64,000 nucleotides of DNA, from the NCBI RefSeq assembly GCF_024498955.1, contig NZ_CP093311.1, positions 868,001 to 932,000 on the forward strand. Direction: 5' to 3'. Shown in pieces: positions 53,585 through 62,258 of this stretch. Position 1 is the first letter of the stretch. The number at the start of each line of letters is the position of its first letter. This DNA comes from Thermomonas paludicola. Lineage in GTDB: Bacteria; Pseudomonadota; Gammaproteobacteria; Xanthomonadales; Xanthomonadaceae. The position numbers were made by a program, and so were the translations under genes. The notes under the pieces were generated by a model. It saw only the letters and a program-made list of their open reading frames with translations, was not told the origin of the DNA and searched no databases.

Positions 53585-54823
53585 ATGGCAATGATCGGGC
53601 TGGATGAGCTGCAGGGCTTTGTCGTGGCGTTGGGGCTGGGGCTGCTGGTCGGTGCCGAGCGCGAGCGCCGCGAGGGCAGCGGCCCGGGCATTGCCGGGGT
53701 CCGTACCTTCGCCCTGCTGGGTTTGTCGGGCGCGCTGGCGGAGCGGATTGGTGGTATTGGCATTGCCGTCGCGGGGGGCTTCGTGGGGCTGATGGTGCTG
53801 GCCAGCTATCGCGCCAGCCGTCGCCGCGACCCGGGATTGACCACGGAAGTGGCGATGCTGGTGGTGTTCCTGCTGGGTGTGCTGGCAATGCGCGAGCTGG
53901 CGCTTGCGGCGGGCCTGGGCGTGGCGGTGGCCATATTGCTGGCGGCAAAGTCCCGGCTGCACGATTTCGTGCGTTCGGTGCTGACCGATCAGGAATTGCA
54001 CGACGCACTGCTGTTGGCGGCTGCCGCCACCATCGTGCTGCCGCTGTTGCCTGACCATGCGGTCGATCCGTGGCAGGTGCTCAATCCGCGCAAGCTGTGG
54101 CTGCTTGCGGTGATCGTGATGGCGATCACCGCCTTGGGGCATGTCGCCAAGCGTGCGTTCGGTACCCGCACCGGCCTGTTGTTGGCGGGCTTTGCCGGGG
54201 GCTTCGTGTCCAGTTCGGCCACCATCGCCGGGATGGGCGCGCAGGCGCGAAAAGAGCCGGCTTTGGCGAACGCCTACGCAGGTGCCGGGGTGATCTCCAA
54301 CGTCAGCACGGTGGTGCAGCTTGGCGTGGTGATTGGCCTGATGTCGCCGCCATTGCTGGTGCGGGTGTGGCCGGCGCTGCTGGCCGCGGGCGTGGTGGTG
54401 GTGGCGTTTGCCTTTGCGGCCGGACGTGCCGCCTATTCGGTACCGGCAGCAGTGGCAAATCCGGCGGAGCGGGCGTTCGAGCCGAAGCAGGCGTTGTTGT
54501 TCGTGGCGGTGTTCGGGCTGGTGATGTTGGTGTCGGCGGGCGTGCAGGCATGGTTGGGGGATGCCGCGCTGGATGTGACGCTGGCGGTTACCGGCTTGGT
54601 CGATACGCATGCGGCCGCGGCATCGGCAGCGCAGCTGGTCGCTGCCGGGCGCATCGATGCAGGCGTCGCGCTGCCGGGTATCGCGCTGGCGGTGGCCACC
54701 AATTCGGTGGTGAAGCTGGGCTTGGCCTGGGTCAGCGGCGGTGGCGGGTACGTGCTGCGTTTGCTCCCCGGCATCGTCGCCATGGTGCTGGCGTTCGTGC
54801 TGGTGCTTTGGCGCAGCATCTGA
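53585..54823 (+). CDS. MgtC/SapB family membrane protein with DUF4010
   Basis: A 412-residue integral membrane protein. The N-terminal MgtC-like part (about 8-145) has the LVGAERERR and GIAGVRTFALLG motifs, and the C-terminal part (about 170-412) is a DUF4010 multi-helix region with GFVSSSATIAGMG. Such proteins are widespread and functionally obscure. It follows the FNR gene by 18 bases and may be cotranscribed with it. Confidence 0.85.
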   Translation: MAMIGLDELQGFVVALGLGLLVGAERERREGSGPGIAGVRTFALLGLSGALAERIGGIGIAVAGGFVGLMVLASYRASRRRDPGLTTEVAMLVVFLLGVLAMRELALAAGLGVAVAILLAAKSRLHDFVRSVLTDQELHDALLLAAAATIVLPLLPDHAVDPWQVLNPRKLWLLAVIVMAITALGHVAKRAFGTRTGLLLAGFAGGFVSSSATIAGMGAQARKEPALANAYAGAGVISNVSTVVQLGVVIGLMSPPLLVRVWPALLAAGVVVVAFAFAAGRAAYSVPAAVANPAERAFEPKQALLFVAVFGLVMLVSAGVQAWLGDAALDVTLAVTGLVDTHAAAASAAQLVAAGRIDAGVALPGIALAVATNSVVKLGLAWVSGGGGYVLRLLPGIVAMVLAFVLVLWRSI

Positions 54824-54830
54824 CGCCGAT

Positions 54831-55415
54831 TCAGCCGCCGACCGCCTTGCGCACGGCGGCGACGAAGTCCGGGTCCGGCTGGCTGCCGATCTTTTCGGTG
54901 CGCGCCAGGATGCGGCCATCGGCGTCGATCAGGATCAATGCGCTGCTGTGATTGAATCCGCCATCCGCGAGTTGCCGGTAGCGGATGCTGAGCACGCTGG
55001 CCACCGCGCGCACGTCGTCGGCCGGCGGCGTTGCCAGCGTCCAGCGCGAGGCGTCCAGCTTGCGCCGATCCATCACCTTCTTCAGTGCTGCCGGGTTGTC
55101 GCGGGCCGGGTCCATGCTGATCAGCACGATGCCCAGGCGCTGCTGCTGGGCCGGGCTGAGCTGACGCTCGATGGCCTTGCCGGATTCCACGATCAGCGGG
55201 CAGATGTACTGGCAGGAGGTATAGAACATCGACATCAGGCGCGGCTTGCCGCGCAGCGTGCGCCAGTCGCGGGTTTGGCCCTGACTGTCGGTCAGCGGCA
55301 ACGACAGCTGATAGACCGAATCGCCGGGCAGTGCAGGTGCAGGCTGGGTGGCGTTTGCCAGCGTGGCAACGCAAAGCAGGAACGATGCGGCAATGCCGCG
55401 AACAACATGATTCAT
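54831..55415 (-). CDS. SCO1/SenC family copper protein
   Basis: A 194-residue exported thioredoxin-fold protein. A signal peptide (about 1-22) precedes the copper site Cys68-x3-Cys72 (TSCQYICP) and His156 (GGFNHSSAL). SCO proteins deliver copper or reduce copper-site cysteines. Linked to NirV and nirK in one overlapping run, it probably serves copper nitrite reductase maturation rather than an oxidase CuA site, since cbb3 has none. Confidence 0.9.
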   Translation of the reverse strand: MNHVVRGIAASFLLCVATLANATQPAPALPGDSVYQLSLPLTDSQGQTRDWRTLRGKPRLMSMFYTSCQYICPLIVESGKAIERQLSPAQQQRLGIVLISMDPARDNPAALKKVMDRRKLDASRWTLATPPADDVRAVASVLSIRYRQLADGGFNHSSALILIDADGRILARTEKIGSQPDPDFVAAVRKAVGG

Positions 55416-56191
55416 GGTGCACTCCTTGCGCAACGGAACCCCATGTTGGCGGTGGCGTCGCGTCCTTCCAGCGATGACAGCATCGCCACTCGCATCAGCA
55501 CGGCATAGTTTTCACGATCATCCATCGACAGCGCGCCGGCGCCGCAGAACTTGCCCTTGTCGGGATCACCCTGGTTGCGGTTGTCGGCGGCCACCATCAA
55601 CGAAGAAGCATCGTCGGTCCATTCCCAAACCAGCCCGTGCAAATCCTGCACGCCATACACGTTGGGCGCCTGCATGCCGACGCGCGGCAGCGCGTCCTTG
55701 GAGGAGCGCGCGTACCAGCTGAGGATGCGTTCACGCCAGGCAGGGTCCTGACGCGCGTCGCGGCGGGTTTCGTCGGCTGCTGCGGCGTATTCCCATTCGA
55801 TCCAGGTCGGCAGGCGCGCGTCCAGCGACCTGCAATAGGCGTCGGCTGCGAACCAGCTGACCCAGACCACCGGCCGATCCGGCAGTGCGGCCGGGCCGAG
55901 GGTGTCCGCGCTGGCCCAGTGCTGCAGGTAGCGTGGTTCGGCGAACACGCTGGACACGCGGTCGCGCCGCCATTCGGGATGACGCTTGAGGAAGGCCTGG
56001 AACTCGGCATTGGTGACCGGCTTGCGCATCAGTGCGAAGGTCTTGATGCGCACGCCGGCCTTGGCATCCTCATAGCGCAGGGCTGACTTGAACATGCCGC
56101 CCGGCACCCCCGCATAGCGCCCGGACACGGCGCCGGCGGCAAGGCCGGCGAGTGGCAGGGCGATCAGCAGTGCGACCAGGGCGTGACGCAT
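55412..56191 (-). CDS. nirV: NirV-like formylglycine-generating-fold protein
   Basis: A 259-residue exported protein of the SUMF1/formylglycine-generating-enzyme fold (PVVWVSWFAADAYCRSL, LPTWIEWEYAA, GLVWEWTDD, GFRC). It has a signal peptide (about 1-21). Such proteins next to nirK are called NirV; their exact function is unsettled. It follows nirK by three bases and overlaps the SCO gene by four. Confidence 0.85.
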   Translation of the reverse strand: MRHALVALLIALPLAGLAAGAVSGRYAGVPGGMFKSALRYEDAKAGVRIKTFALMRKPVTNAEFQAFLKRHPEWRRDRVSSVFAEPRYLQHWASADTLGPAALPDRPVVWVSWFAADAYCRSLDARLPTWIEWEYAAAADETRRDARQDPAWRERILSWYARSSKDALPRVGMQAPNVYGVQDLHGLVWEWTDDASSLMVAADNRNQGDPDKGKFCGAGALSMDDRENYAVLMRVAMLSSLEGRDATANMGFRCARSAP

Positions 56192-56194
56192 GGC

Positions 56195-57721
56195 TCAGTG
56201 CCCGGCCGACGCGTTGGCGGGCTTGGCAGCGCGCGCCTTGGCGGCATCCTCGCGGCTCACCTGGCCACCCGGGTTGCCCCAGCTGTTGAGCACGAAGGTC
56301 GCGATGTTGGCCACTTCGTCGTCGGTCAGCTGGCTCATCGGTGGCATGTTGGAGTTGTACTCCTTGCCATTGACGGTCACCGGGCCCACCAGACCGTGGG
56401 TGATGATCTCGGGTACGCGCTTGGGGTTGGTCTTGATGAAACTGGAGCCGGCCAGTGGCGGGAACACGCCCTCCATGCCCTTGCCGTCCGGCTGGTGACA
56501 GGTCGAGCAGGTGCCGGCGAACAGCACCTTGCCGGCGGCGATCTGGTCTTCCTTGGTCAGCGTGCCGGCCTTGAACGCGGCAGCGGCGGTGGACACCGGG
56601 GTGCGGTTGGTGCCCGCGGCCTGGTCGCCCAGATAGACGGCATCGACCTCCTTGCCGGAGTAGATCGCCTTGTTTTCCTTGCCTTCGGCCTGGAGGATCG
56701 CCAGCGCGCCCTTGTTGAAGGCGCGGAAGATGCTGTGGTCGACCAGCACGTAGCTGCCGGGGACTTCCATGTGGAATTCCATCATCGCCGCGCCGCCGGA
56801 GGGAATCAGCGTGGTCTGCACGTTTTCCTGGAAGCGCGTGCCGCCTTCGTACCAGACCTTGTCGAAGATCTCGCCGATCACGTGGAAGCTGGACACCAGG
56901 TTGGGACCGCCATTGCCCACGTACAGGCGCACCTTTTCGCCGGTCTTGGCCTTCAGTGCCTTGTCGCCGGTCATCGAGCCTTCCATGCCGTTGAACAGCA
57001 CGTAGGTCGGGTGCTCGTCGATGGCTTTCTCCATGTCGAAGCCCTGGTGGCCCTTCTCGCGGTACTTGCCGGTCGTGTAGAAGTCGCCCTGCATCACGTA
57101 GTACTCGCGATCCACCTTCGGCAGGCCTTCCGGCGGTTCGACCAGGATCAGGCCGTACATGCCGTTGGCGATGTGCATGCCCACCGGCGCGGTGGCGCAG
57201 TGGTAGACGAACAGGCCGGCGTTGAGCGCCTTGAAGCTGAAGCGGCTGACGTGGCCGGGCGCGGTGAAGCTGGACGCCGCGCCGCCGCCGGGGCCGGTGA
57301 CGCCGTGCAGGTCGATGTTGTGCGGCATCTTGCTGTCCGGCATGTTGCGCAGGTGGAACTCCACCGTGTCGCCCTGGCGCACGCGGATGAAGCTGCCCGG
57401 CACGGTGCCGCCGAAGGTCCAGAAGGTGTAGCTCACGCCTTCGGAAATCGGCATGTCCTTTTCGATCACGTCCAGCGACACGATGACCTTGGCCGGCGCG
57501 CTGCGGCCGGTCGGCGGCGGCACGTTCGGCGGCGAGGTCAGCACGGCCTCGACCGGTTCGCCTTGCGGCGGGCCGAAGTCGCCCTTGGCGGAGCCGCCGG
57601 TTTCTTCCTGTGCAACGGCGCCGCTCGGAGCCGGGGTCGGCTGTTCGATGCGGCACGCGGACATGCCCAGCGTGGCCGCGATGGCCAGGGCGAGGGTGGC
57701 ATACCGGACTGCGGATTTCAT
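56195..57721 (-). CDS. nirK: Copper nitrite reductase with C-terminal cytochrome c domain (AniA-like)
   Basis: A 508-residue nitrite reductase reducing nitrite to nitric oxide. A lipobox (LGMSAC, Cys23) marks it as a lipoprotein. Two cupredoxin domains (about 75-370) have all copper sites: type 1 ligands His134, Cys175, His183 and Met188; type 2 ligands His139, His174 and a later His (VDHSIFRAF); Asp137 and the FHVIGEIFD His are catalytic. The [14 protein letters not shown] pattern is that of the AniA class. A proline/alanine linker leads to a cytochrome c domain (about 400-490) with CSTCH and a MPPM axial region. This fusion gives a built-in electron donor. FNR-type boxes lie upstream. Confidence 0.96.
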   Translation of the reverse strand: MKSAVRYATLALAIAATLGMSACRIEQPTPAPSGAVAQEETGGSAKGDFGPPQGEPVEAVLTSPPNVPPPTGRSAPAKVIVSLDVIEKDMPISEGVSYTFWTFGGTVPGSFIRVRQGDTVEFHLRNMPDSKMPHNIDLHGVTGPGGGAASSFTAPGHVSRFSFKALNAGLFVYHCATAPVGMHIANGMYGLILVEPPEGLPKVDREYYVMQGDFYTTGKYREKGHQGFDMEKAIDEHPTYVLFNGMEGSMTGDKALKAKTGEKVRLYVGNGGPNLVSSFHVIGEIFDKVWYEGGTRFQENVQTTLIPSGGAAMMEFHMEVPGSYVLVDHSIFRAFNKGALAILQAEGKENKAIYSGKEVDAVYLGDQAAGTNRTPVSTAAAAFKAGTLTKEDQIAAGKVLFAGTCSTCHQPDGKGMEGVFPPLAGSSFIKTNPKRVPEIITHGLVGPVTVNGKEYNSNMPPMSQLTDDEVANIATFVLNSWGNPGGQVSREDAAKARAAKPANASAGH

Positions 57722-57793
57722 GGTGTGGTTCTCTTCTGAGGTGATATGTCTGTCGTCGGCGGCAAGCATCGGCCAGCAGGCGTGGTGGCTTCG

Positions 57794-57807
57794 TTGATGC
57801 AAATCAA
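57794..57807 (-). promoter_or_regulatory. Perfect FNR/ANR box upstream of nirK
   Basis: TTGATGCAAATCAA is an exact FNR-type palindrome (TTGAT-N4-ATCAA). Its centre is 80 bases upstream of the nirK start, so a class II promoter centred at -41.5 would start transcription at about 57759, giving a 38-base leader. Confidence 0.88.
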
Positions 57808-57842
57808 AATCACGCCGTGGCCGGGTGCGGATGGGCGTTTGC

Positions 57843-57856
57843 TTGATCTGCGTCAA
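57843..57856. promoter_or_regulatory. FNR/DNR-type box 2, nirK-porin region
   Basis: TTGATCTGCGTCAA matches the FNR-type palindrome at nine of ten half-site positions. It lies between the nirK-proximal box and the porin-proximal box and could serve either divergent promoter. Confidence 0.72.
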
Positions 57857-57881
57857 CGGTGCCCTGCAGGGCGCACGGAAC

Positions 57882-57895
57882 TTGATTTGCGTCAA
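57882..57895 (+). promoter_or_regulatory. FNR/DNR-type box 3, porin promoter
   Basis: TTGATTTGCGTCAA is 39 bp from the centre of box 2. A -10-like TCTAAC at 57915-57920 lies at the distance expected for a class II FNR promoter, with transcription starting at about 57927-57930. This supports a porin start codon downstream of that point. Confidence 0.72.
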
Positions 57896-57948
57896 CGCAC
57901 CCAAAGCGCCGGATTCTAACCTTGCACTTGAATTCCACTCCCCGATTG

Positions 57949-59175
57949 GTGAAATCAGTGTCCAGATACACGCAACTTTCCCTCGCAATGGCCATTGCAC
58001 TGCTGGTTTCACCTTCGCTGCGCGCGGCAGACACGCCGTCGGCGACCCTGGAATGGGATCTGCGCCTGCGTCATGAACAGGTCGATGACAGCGGCTTCGC
58101 GCGCGATGCCGATGCCACCACCGCGCGCCTGCGCGCCGGCCTGCGGCTGGTGCCTGCAGCGGGTTGGACGATCCTGCTGGAAGGCGAGGGCGTGGCCGGT
58201 GGCGGTACCTACAACAGCGGTGCCAACGGCAAAAGCGCTTTCCCGACCGTACTGGACCCGACCGGTGCCGAACTCAACCAGGCCTGGATTGGCTGGAAGA
58301 ACGAGCGCGGCGGCATCACCTTGGGCCGGCAGCGCATCGCGTTGGACAACCAGCGCTGGGTAGGCAATGTGGGGTGGCGGCAGAACGAGCAGACCTTTGA
58401 TGCGCTGGCGCTGTCGGTCAAGCCAGTGGCCGGGCTGACCGCCAGCTACTACTGGTTGGACAAGGTGCATCGCGTCGCAGGCGACAATGCGCGCAACCCG
58501 CTTGCGCGCGAGCGCAATCTCGACACGCATTTGCTGAATCTGGCGTGGAAGCACGGCAGTCAGCAAGTCGCCGGTTATGCGTATCTGCATGAAGATCGCG
58601 ATGTGGCCAGCGCCTCCACCGCGACCTATGGCCTGCGCTGGACCGGCAGCCTGGGCAAGGGTGGCCAGGGCTTCGGCTGGTCGGCAGAGCTGGCACGGCA
58701 GGTGGATTACGCGCGCAACCCGGCCAACTTCGCGCACGACTATTGGCTGCTGGAGCCGACCTGGACGCAGGGCAAGACCACGCTGCGCGCAGGCTGGGAG
58801 CATCTGGGCGGCAATGGCATCACCGCCGTGCAATCGCCCTTGGCCACCTTGCATGCGTTCAACGGCTGGGACGATCAGTTCGGCACCACGCCGGTGAAAG
58901 GCCTGGACGATCGCTACCTGGGCGCGGGCGGCAAGTTCGGCAGCGGCAAGCTGGATGGCAAGCTCAGCTGGGCGCTGGCATGGCACGACTATCGCAGCGA
59001 CGTGGGCGGGATGCACTACGGCAGTGAATGGAATGCGTCGCTGGGCTTCCCGCTGCCGGGCGGATTGGGCGGGCTGGTGAAATTGGCCGACTTCCGCGCC
59101 GACGGCTTCTCGCGGGACAACACCAAACTCTGGTTGCAGGTGGAGTGGCGCGGTTCGAAGGCGGTCGCCCAATGA
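57949..59175 (+). CDS. Outer-membrane porin, alginate-export (AlgE-like) family
   Basis: A 408-residue exported beta-barrel. After a signal sequence ending SLRAAD the protein has alternating amphipathic strands and repeated [16 protein letters not shown] and WEHLGG features typical of the alginate export porin family found beside denitrification genes; alginate itself is unlikely here. I chose the GTG at 57949 (another at 57958) because an upstream TTG at 57922 would precede the inferred transcription start. It probably carries a substrate such as nitrate, nitrite or another anion, which is inferred only from context. Confidence 0.8.
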   Translation: MKSVSRYTQLSLAMAIALLVSPSLRAADTPSATLEWDLRLRHEQVDDSGFARDADATTARLRAGLRLVPAAGWTILLEGEGVAGGGTYNSGANGKSAFPTVLDPTGAELNQAWIGWKNERGGITLGRQRIALDNQRWVGNVGWRQNEQTFDALALSVKPVAGLTASYYWLDKVHRVAGDNARNPLARERNLDTHLLNLAWKHGSQQVAGYAYLHEDRDVASASTATYGLRWTGSLGKGGQGFGWSAELARQVDYARNPANFAHDYWLLEPTWTQGKTTLRAGWEHLGGNGITAVQSPLATLHAFNGWDDQFGTTPVKGLDDRYLGAGGKFGSGKLDGKLSWALAWHDYRSDVGGMHYGSEWNASLGFPLPGGLGGLVKLADFRADGFSRDNTKLWLQVEWRGSKAVAQ

Positions 59176-59390
59176 ACCGGCTCGACCTGCGCGATCTGCC
59201 AGCGCCGGAGCCGTTGGTGCGGGCGCTGGCTGCTGCCGACGCGCTGCAGCCCGGGCAGGCGCTGGAGGTGCTGACGCCGCTGCTGCCGTCGCCCCTGCTG
59301 GAGGCCTTGGCGGCGCGCGGCCTGAGCTGGCGCAGCGAGCCCTGCGCCGATTACGGGACGTGGCTGGCGATCGTGCGTCCAGCAGCGTGA
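59172..59390 (+). CDS. DUF2249 domain-containing small protein
   Basis: A 72-residue protein, start overlapping the porin stop by four bases. The LDLRDLPAPEPLVRAL beginning and the WRSEPCADYGTW C-terminal part resemble DUF2249, a domain that often occurs beside nitrite and nitric oxide respiration genes. Function unknown. Confidence 0.82.
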   Translation: MNRLDLRDLPAPEPLVRALAAADALQPGQALEVLTPLLPSPLLEALAARGLSWRSEPCADYGTWLAIVRPAA

Positions 59391-59400
59391 TGATGCGCTG

Positions 59401-60651
59401 ATGGTCAAGCTGGTGATGGAGCAGGCGCCTGCGCCGGCCACGCCGCGCCTGTTCCTGATGACGGCGTCGGCATGGGGCGTGGCGGCTGGCGCGCTGCTGG
59501 TGCTCGATGGTGAAGCCGCGCTGGTCTCGCGCTGGAGTGGGCCGACGCTGGCGCTGGTGCATGTGTTCACCTTGGGCTTCCTGGCGAATGCCATGTTCGG
59601 CAGCCTGCTGCAGTTCTTGCCGGTGGCGGCAGGGGTACGGGTGCGCGGCGGGCGCGGCGCAGCGCTGTTGTTGCATGCGCTGCTGAATCTCGGGGCACTG
59701 GCCCTGATCGTCGGATTCCGCTGGCCGCCAGTGGCGGCGACCGGGTGGGGCGGTGGATTATTGCTTGCGGCGTTTGTCTTGCTGGCCACGCTGGTACTGC
59801 CGGGCATGGCGGCGCAAGGCGGGCAGCGGTTGCTGCGCTGGGGCCTGGCGGGGGCGGTGGCTGCCGCGCTGGTGGCGGCAATGCTGGGGCTGCTGCTGGT
59901 GATGGGGCGCGCAGGCTGGTCCGTGTTGCCGCAGCCGGTATTGGCCAACGTGCACGCCGGCTGGGGGCTGCTGGGCTGGGTGCTGGCGCTGTTGGCAGCG
60001 GTGTCAAGGGTGGTGATGCCGATGTTCCAAGGCGTGGCCGCGACGCCCGCGCGCGCGCAGGGCGCGTGGCAAGTGGCGCTCTATGGGTTGCTGGCGGCTG
60101 CATTGGTGGCGGCGGCACAAGGCGTTGCGCTGCCGGGACTGCGCATCGCCACAGGCCTGCTCGGGCTGGTTTTTGCGCTGTCCGGCCTGACCCTGCAATG
60201 GCGATCGCCGAGGCTGCGCAAGGCGCCCCTGACCGGGTTCTGGATGGTCGGTTTCGTGGCGATTGCGGGCAGCGCCTGCGCGCTGCTGGCTGGCATCGGC
60301 AACAGCATGTTGGTGGGTGTCCTGGCGTTGGCGGTTGGGTTGCCGTTGCTGGTGACCGGCATGCAGCTGGAAATCGTCGCCTTCCTCGGCTGGATCGGAC
60401 TGCAGCGCCAGTGTGGCCGCGGCGTGCGCCTGCCCGGCGTGCAACTGCTGGCGCCGGAGCGCGACAAGTACCGGGTGTTGGCGTTGCACCTGGTGTCTGC
60501 CGTGTTGCTGGTGGGTGCGGTGTTCGTGCCGGCGCTGGCGCGCGCCGCCGGTGCTGCGCTGGGTGTGGCGCACGCAGCGACCTTGGTCGCGCTGGTGGCG
60601 GTGGTTTGGCGCGGGCAGCGCTTCCTCCGGCAGCAGGGCGAGCGCCGTTGA
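59401..60651 (+). CDS. NnrS-like multi-helix membrane protein
   Basis: A 416-residue protein with about twelve hydrophobic helices and the motif LVHVFTLGFLANAMFGSLLQFLPVAAGV, plus a second histidine-bearing helix NVHAGWGLLGWVLALLAAVSRVVMPMFQGV. This is the pattern of NnrS-type and related haem- or copper-binding membrane proteins linked to nitric oxide metabolism. It sits in a tight run with the DUF2249 and DGC genes. Identity as NnrS itself is not certain. Confidence 0.75.
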   Translation: MVKLVMEQAPAPATPRLFLMTASAWGVAAGALLVLDGEAALVSRWSGPTLALVHVFTLGFLANAMFGSLLQFLPVAAGVRVRGGRGAALLLHALLNLGALALIVGFRWPPVAATGWGGGLLLAAFVLLATLVLPGMAAQGGQRLLRWGLAGAVAAALVAAMLGLLLVMGRAGWSVLPQPVLANVHAGWGLLGWVLALLAAVSRVVMPMFQGVAATPARAQGAWQVALYGLLAAALVAAAQGVALPGLRIATGLLGLVFALSGLTLQWRSPRLRKAPLTGFWMVGFVAIAGSACALLAGIGNSMLVGVLALAVGLPLLVTGMQLEIVAFLGWIGLQRQCGRGVRLPGVQLLAPERDKYRVLALHLVSAVLLVGAVFVPALARAAGAALGVAHAATLVALVAVVWRGQRFLRQQGERR

Positions 60652-61031
60652 GCACGTCGCGGCCACTGGTGTATTCCTGTTCGGGCTGTTCCAGCGCCGC
60701 GCAGATGGCCAACCAGCTGGCCCTGCGCCTGGATCGCGCCGGCGAAGCCGAGATGTCCTGCATCGCCGGTGTCGGGGGCGGCGTGACCGGGCTGGTGCGC
60801 ACTGCGCAGAGCCGGCGCCCGATCCTTGCGCTGGATGGCTGCGTACTGAAGTGCGTGTCGGCGTGCCTGGCGAATGCCGGTGTTGTTGCGGATCAGCACC
60901 TGATCTTGTCCGATTTTGGCGTCAAGAAGCGCAAGCACGCAGACTTCGACCTGGCCCAGGCGGATACGGTGTATGCCGCCCATGTGCTGCCCGCCGCGCG
61001 TGGCCTGGGCGTGGCTGGCAAGGCGCAGTGA
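60648..61031 (+). CDS. Putative zinc-binding DGC-domain protein
   Basis: A 127-residue cysteine-rich protein. YSCSGCSSAAQMAN, EMSCIAGVGGG and LALDGCVLKCVSACL carry at least seven cysteines in the DGC (putative zinc-binding) arrangement. The likely start is a TTG whose last two bases overlap the NnrS-like stop; no ATG is available before the conserved cysteines. The family recurs in denitrification clusters, role unknown. Confidence 0.8.
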   Translation: MSTSRPLVYSCSGCSSAAQMANQLALRLDRAGEAEMSCIAGVGGGVTGLVRTAQSRRPILALDGCVLKCVSACLANAGVVADQHLILSDFGVKKRKHADFDLAQADTVYAAHVLPAARGLGVAGKAQ

Positions 61032-61085
61032 AGGGCGTGGCCGTGATGGCGGTATCCTTGGTGTTTCGCGGGTGCCGGTCTGGAA

Positions 61086-61099
61086 CTGATCTGGATCAA
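61086..61099 (+). promoter_or_regulatory. FNR-type box upstream of nadA
   Basis: CTGATCTGGATCAA matches the FNR consensus at nine of ten half-site positions. A CATGAT -10-like element at 61123-61128 puts transcription start at about 61134, so the box centre falls at -41.5, the classical class II FNR position. The leader to the nadA ATG would be about 96 bases. This covers the 198-bp gap at 61032-61229. Confidence 0.68.
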
Positions 61100-61229
61100 G
61101 GTGCGGTGGCCGCCAGTGGCGGCATGATCGCCGCCACCCCGCACCCGGTGACATGCCGGGCGCGCTTTCGTTTCCATGCCGCCCGCGCCGCTGACGCGCG
61201 GGCATTGCATGTTTCCTGCACGAGGTCGC

Positions 61230-62258
61230 ATGAACGCATCCGTCGCGCCGTCCTGGCACCCCGAACTTGAAACCCGCCATGCGGCGCTGATCGAGAGGCT
61301 TGAACGCCTGATCCCGTGCATGGAAGTGCCTCTGCATCTGCCGTGGATCGACGCCATCAACGTGCTGAAAAAAGAACGCGGCGCGGTGATCATGGCGCAC
61401 AGTTATCAATCGCCGGAAATTTTCCACGGCGTTGCCGACATCACCGGCGACTCGCTGGCGCTGGCGCAGGCCGCGGCCCGCTGCGACAGCGATTTGATCG
61501 TGCTGTGCGGCGTCCACTTCATGGCCGAAAGCGCCAAGATCCTGGCACCGCACAAGACCGTGCTGATTCCCGATCTGGAAGCCGGCTGCTCGCTGGCCGC
61601 GTCGATCACCGCTGACGACGTGCGCGAGCTGCGCCGCCAGCACCCCGGCATGCCGGTGGTCAGCTATGTCAACACGTCGGCAGCCGTCAAGGCCGAGTCC
61701 GACGCCTGCTGCACCTCGGCCAACGCCGTGCAGGTGGTGGAAGCGATCGCCGCCGAATTCGGCGTGGACAAGGTGATTTTCCTGCCCGACCGCTACCTGG
61801 GTGCGTGGGTGGCGCAGCAGACCGGCATCGAACTGGTGCTGTGGAACGGCGTGTGCGAAGTGCACGAAAAGTTCACCGCGATGGAGGCGCGGCACACCCG
61901 CGAGCGCTTCGACGCGAAGATCGTGGCGCATCCGGAGTGCTCGCCGGAAGTGTTGGCCGAGGCCGATTTCGTGGGCTCCACCAGCGCGATGGGCAAGTGG
62001 CTGGCAAAGGAAAAGCCGACGCGGGTGGCGATGATCACCGAGTGCTCGATGGCCGACAACTTGCGCAACCAGTTCCCGCAGGTGGAGTTCATCAAGCCCT
62101 GCAACCTGTGCCCGCACATGAAGCGGATCACCCTGCCCAACATCCACGCCTGCTTGCGTGACCTGAATAACGAAATCAGCGTGCCGGAGGACGTTGCCGC
62201 GCGTGCGCGCAAGGCGCTCGACCGCATGTTGGCGGTGGGGCGCGGCGAAAAGCTGTGA
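61230..62258 (+). CDS. nadA: Quinolinate synthase A
   Basis: A 342-residue oxygen-sensitive 4Fe-4S enzyme that condenses iminoaspartate with dihydroxyacetone phosphate to quinolinate, in de novo NAD synthesis. Likely cluster ligands are Cys120 (EAGCSL), Cys209 (NGVCEVH) and one of Cys291/Cys294 (KPCNLCPHM). The ATG at 61230 has GAGG five bases upstream. It overlaps nadB by four bases; iminoaspartate from NadB is unstable, so coupled production makes sense. Confidence 0.96.
   Translation: MNASVAPSWHPELETRHAALIERLERLIPCMEVPLHLPWIDAINVLKKERGAVIMAHSYQSPEIFHGVADITGDSLALAQAAARCDSDLIVLCGVHFMAESAKILAPHKTVLIPDLEAGCSLAASITADDVRELRRQHPGMPVVSYVNTSAAVKAESDACCTSANAVQVVEAIAAEFGVDKVIFLPDRYLGAWVAQQTGIELVLWNGVCEVHEKFTAMEARHTRERFDAKIVAHPECSPEVLAEADFVGSTSAMGKWLAKEKPTRVAMITECSMADNLRNQFPQVEFIKPCNLCPHMKRITLPNIHACLRDLNNEISVPEDVAARARKALDRMLAVGRGEKL

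Noticed and set aside
57922..57948. TTG at 57922 as start of the porin
   Set aside because: It lies before the transcription start inferred from the third FNR-type box and its -10, and has no ribosome-binding site.
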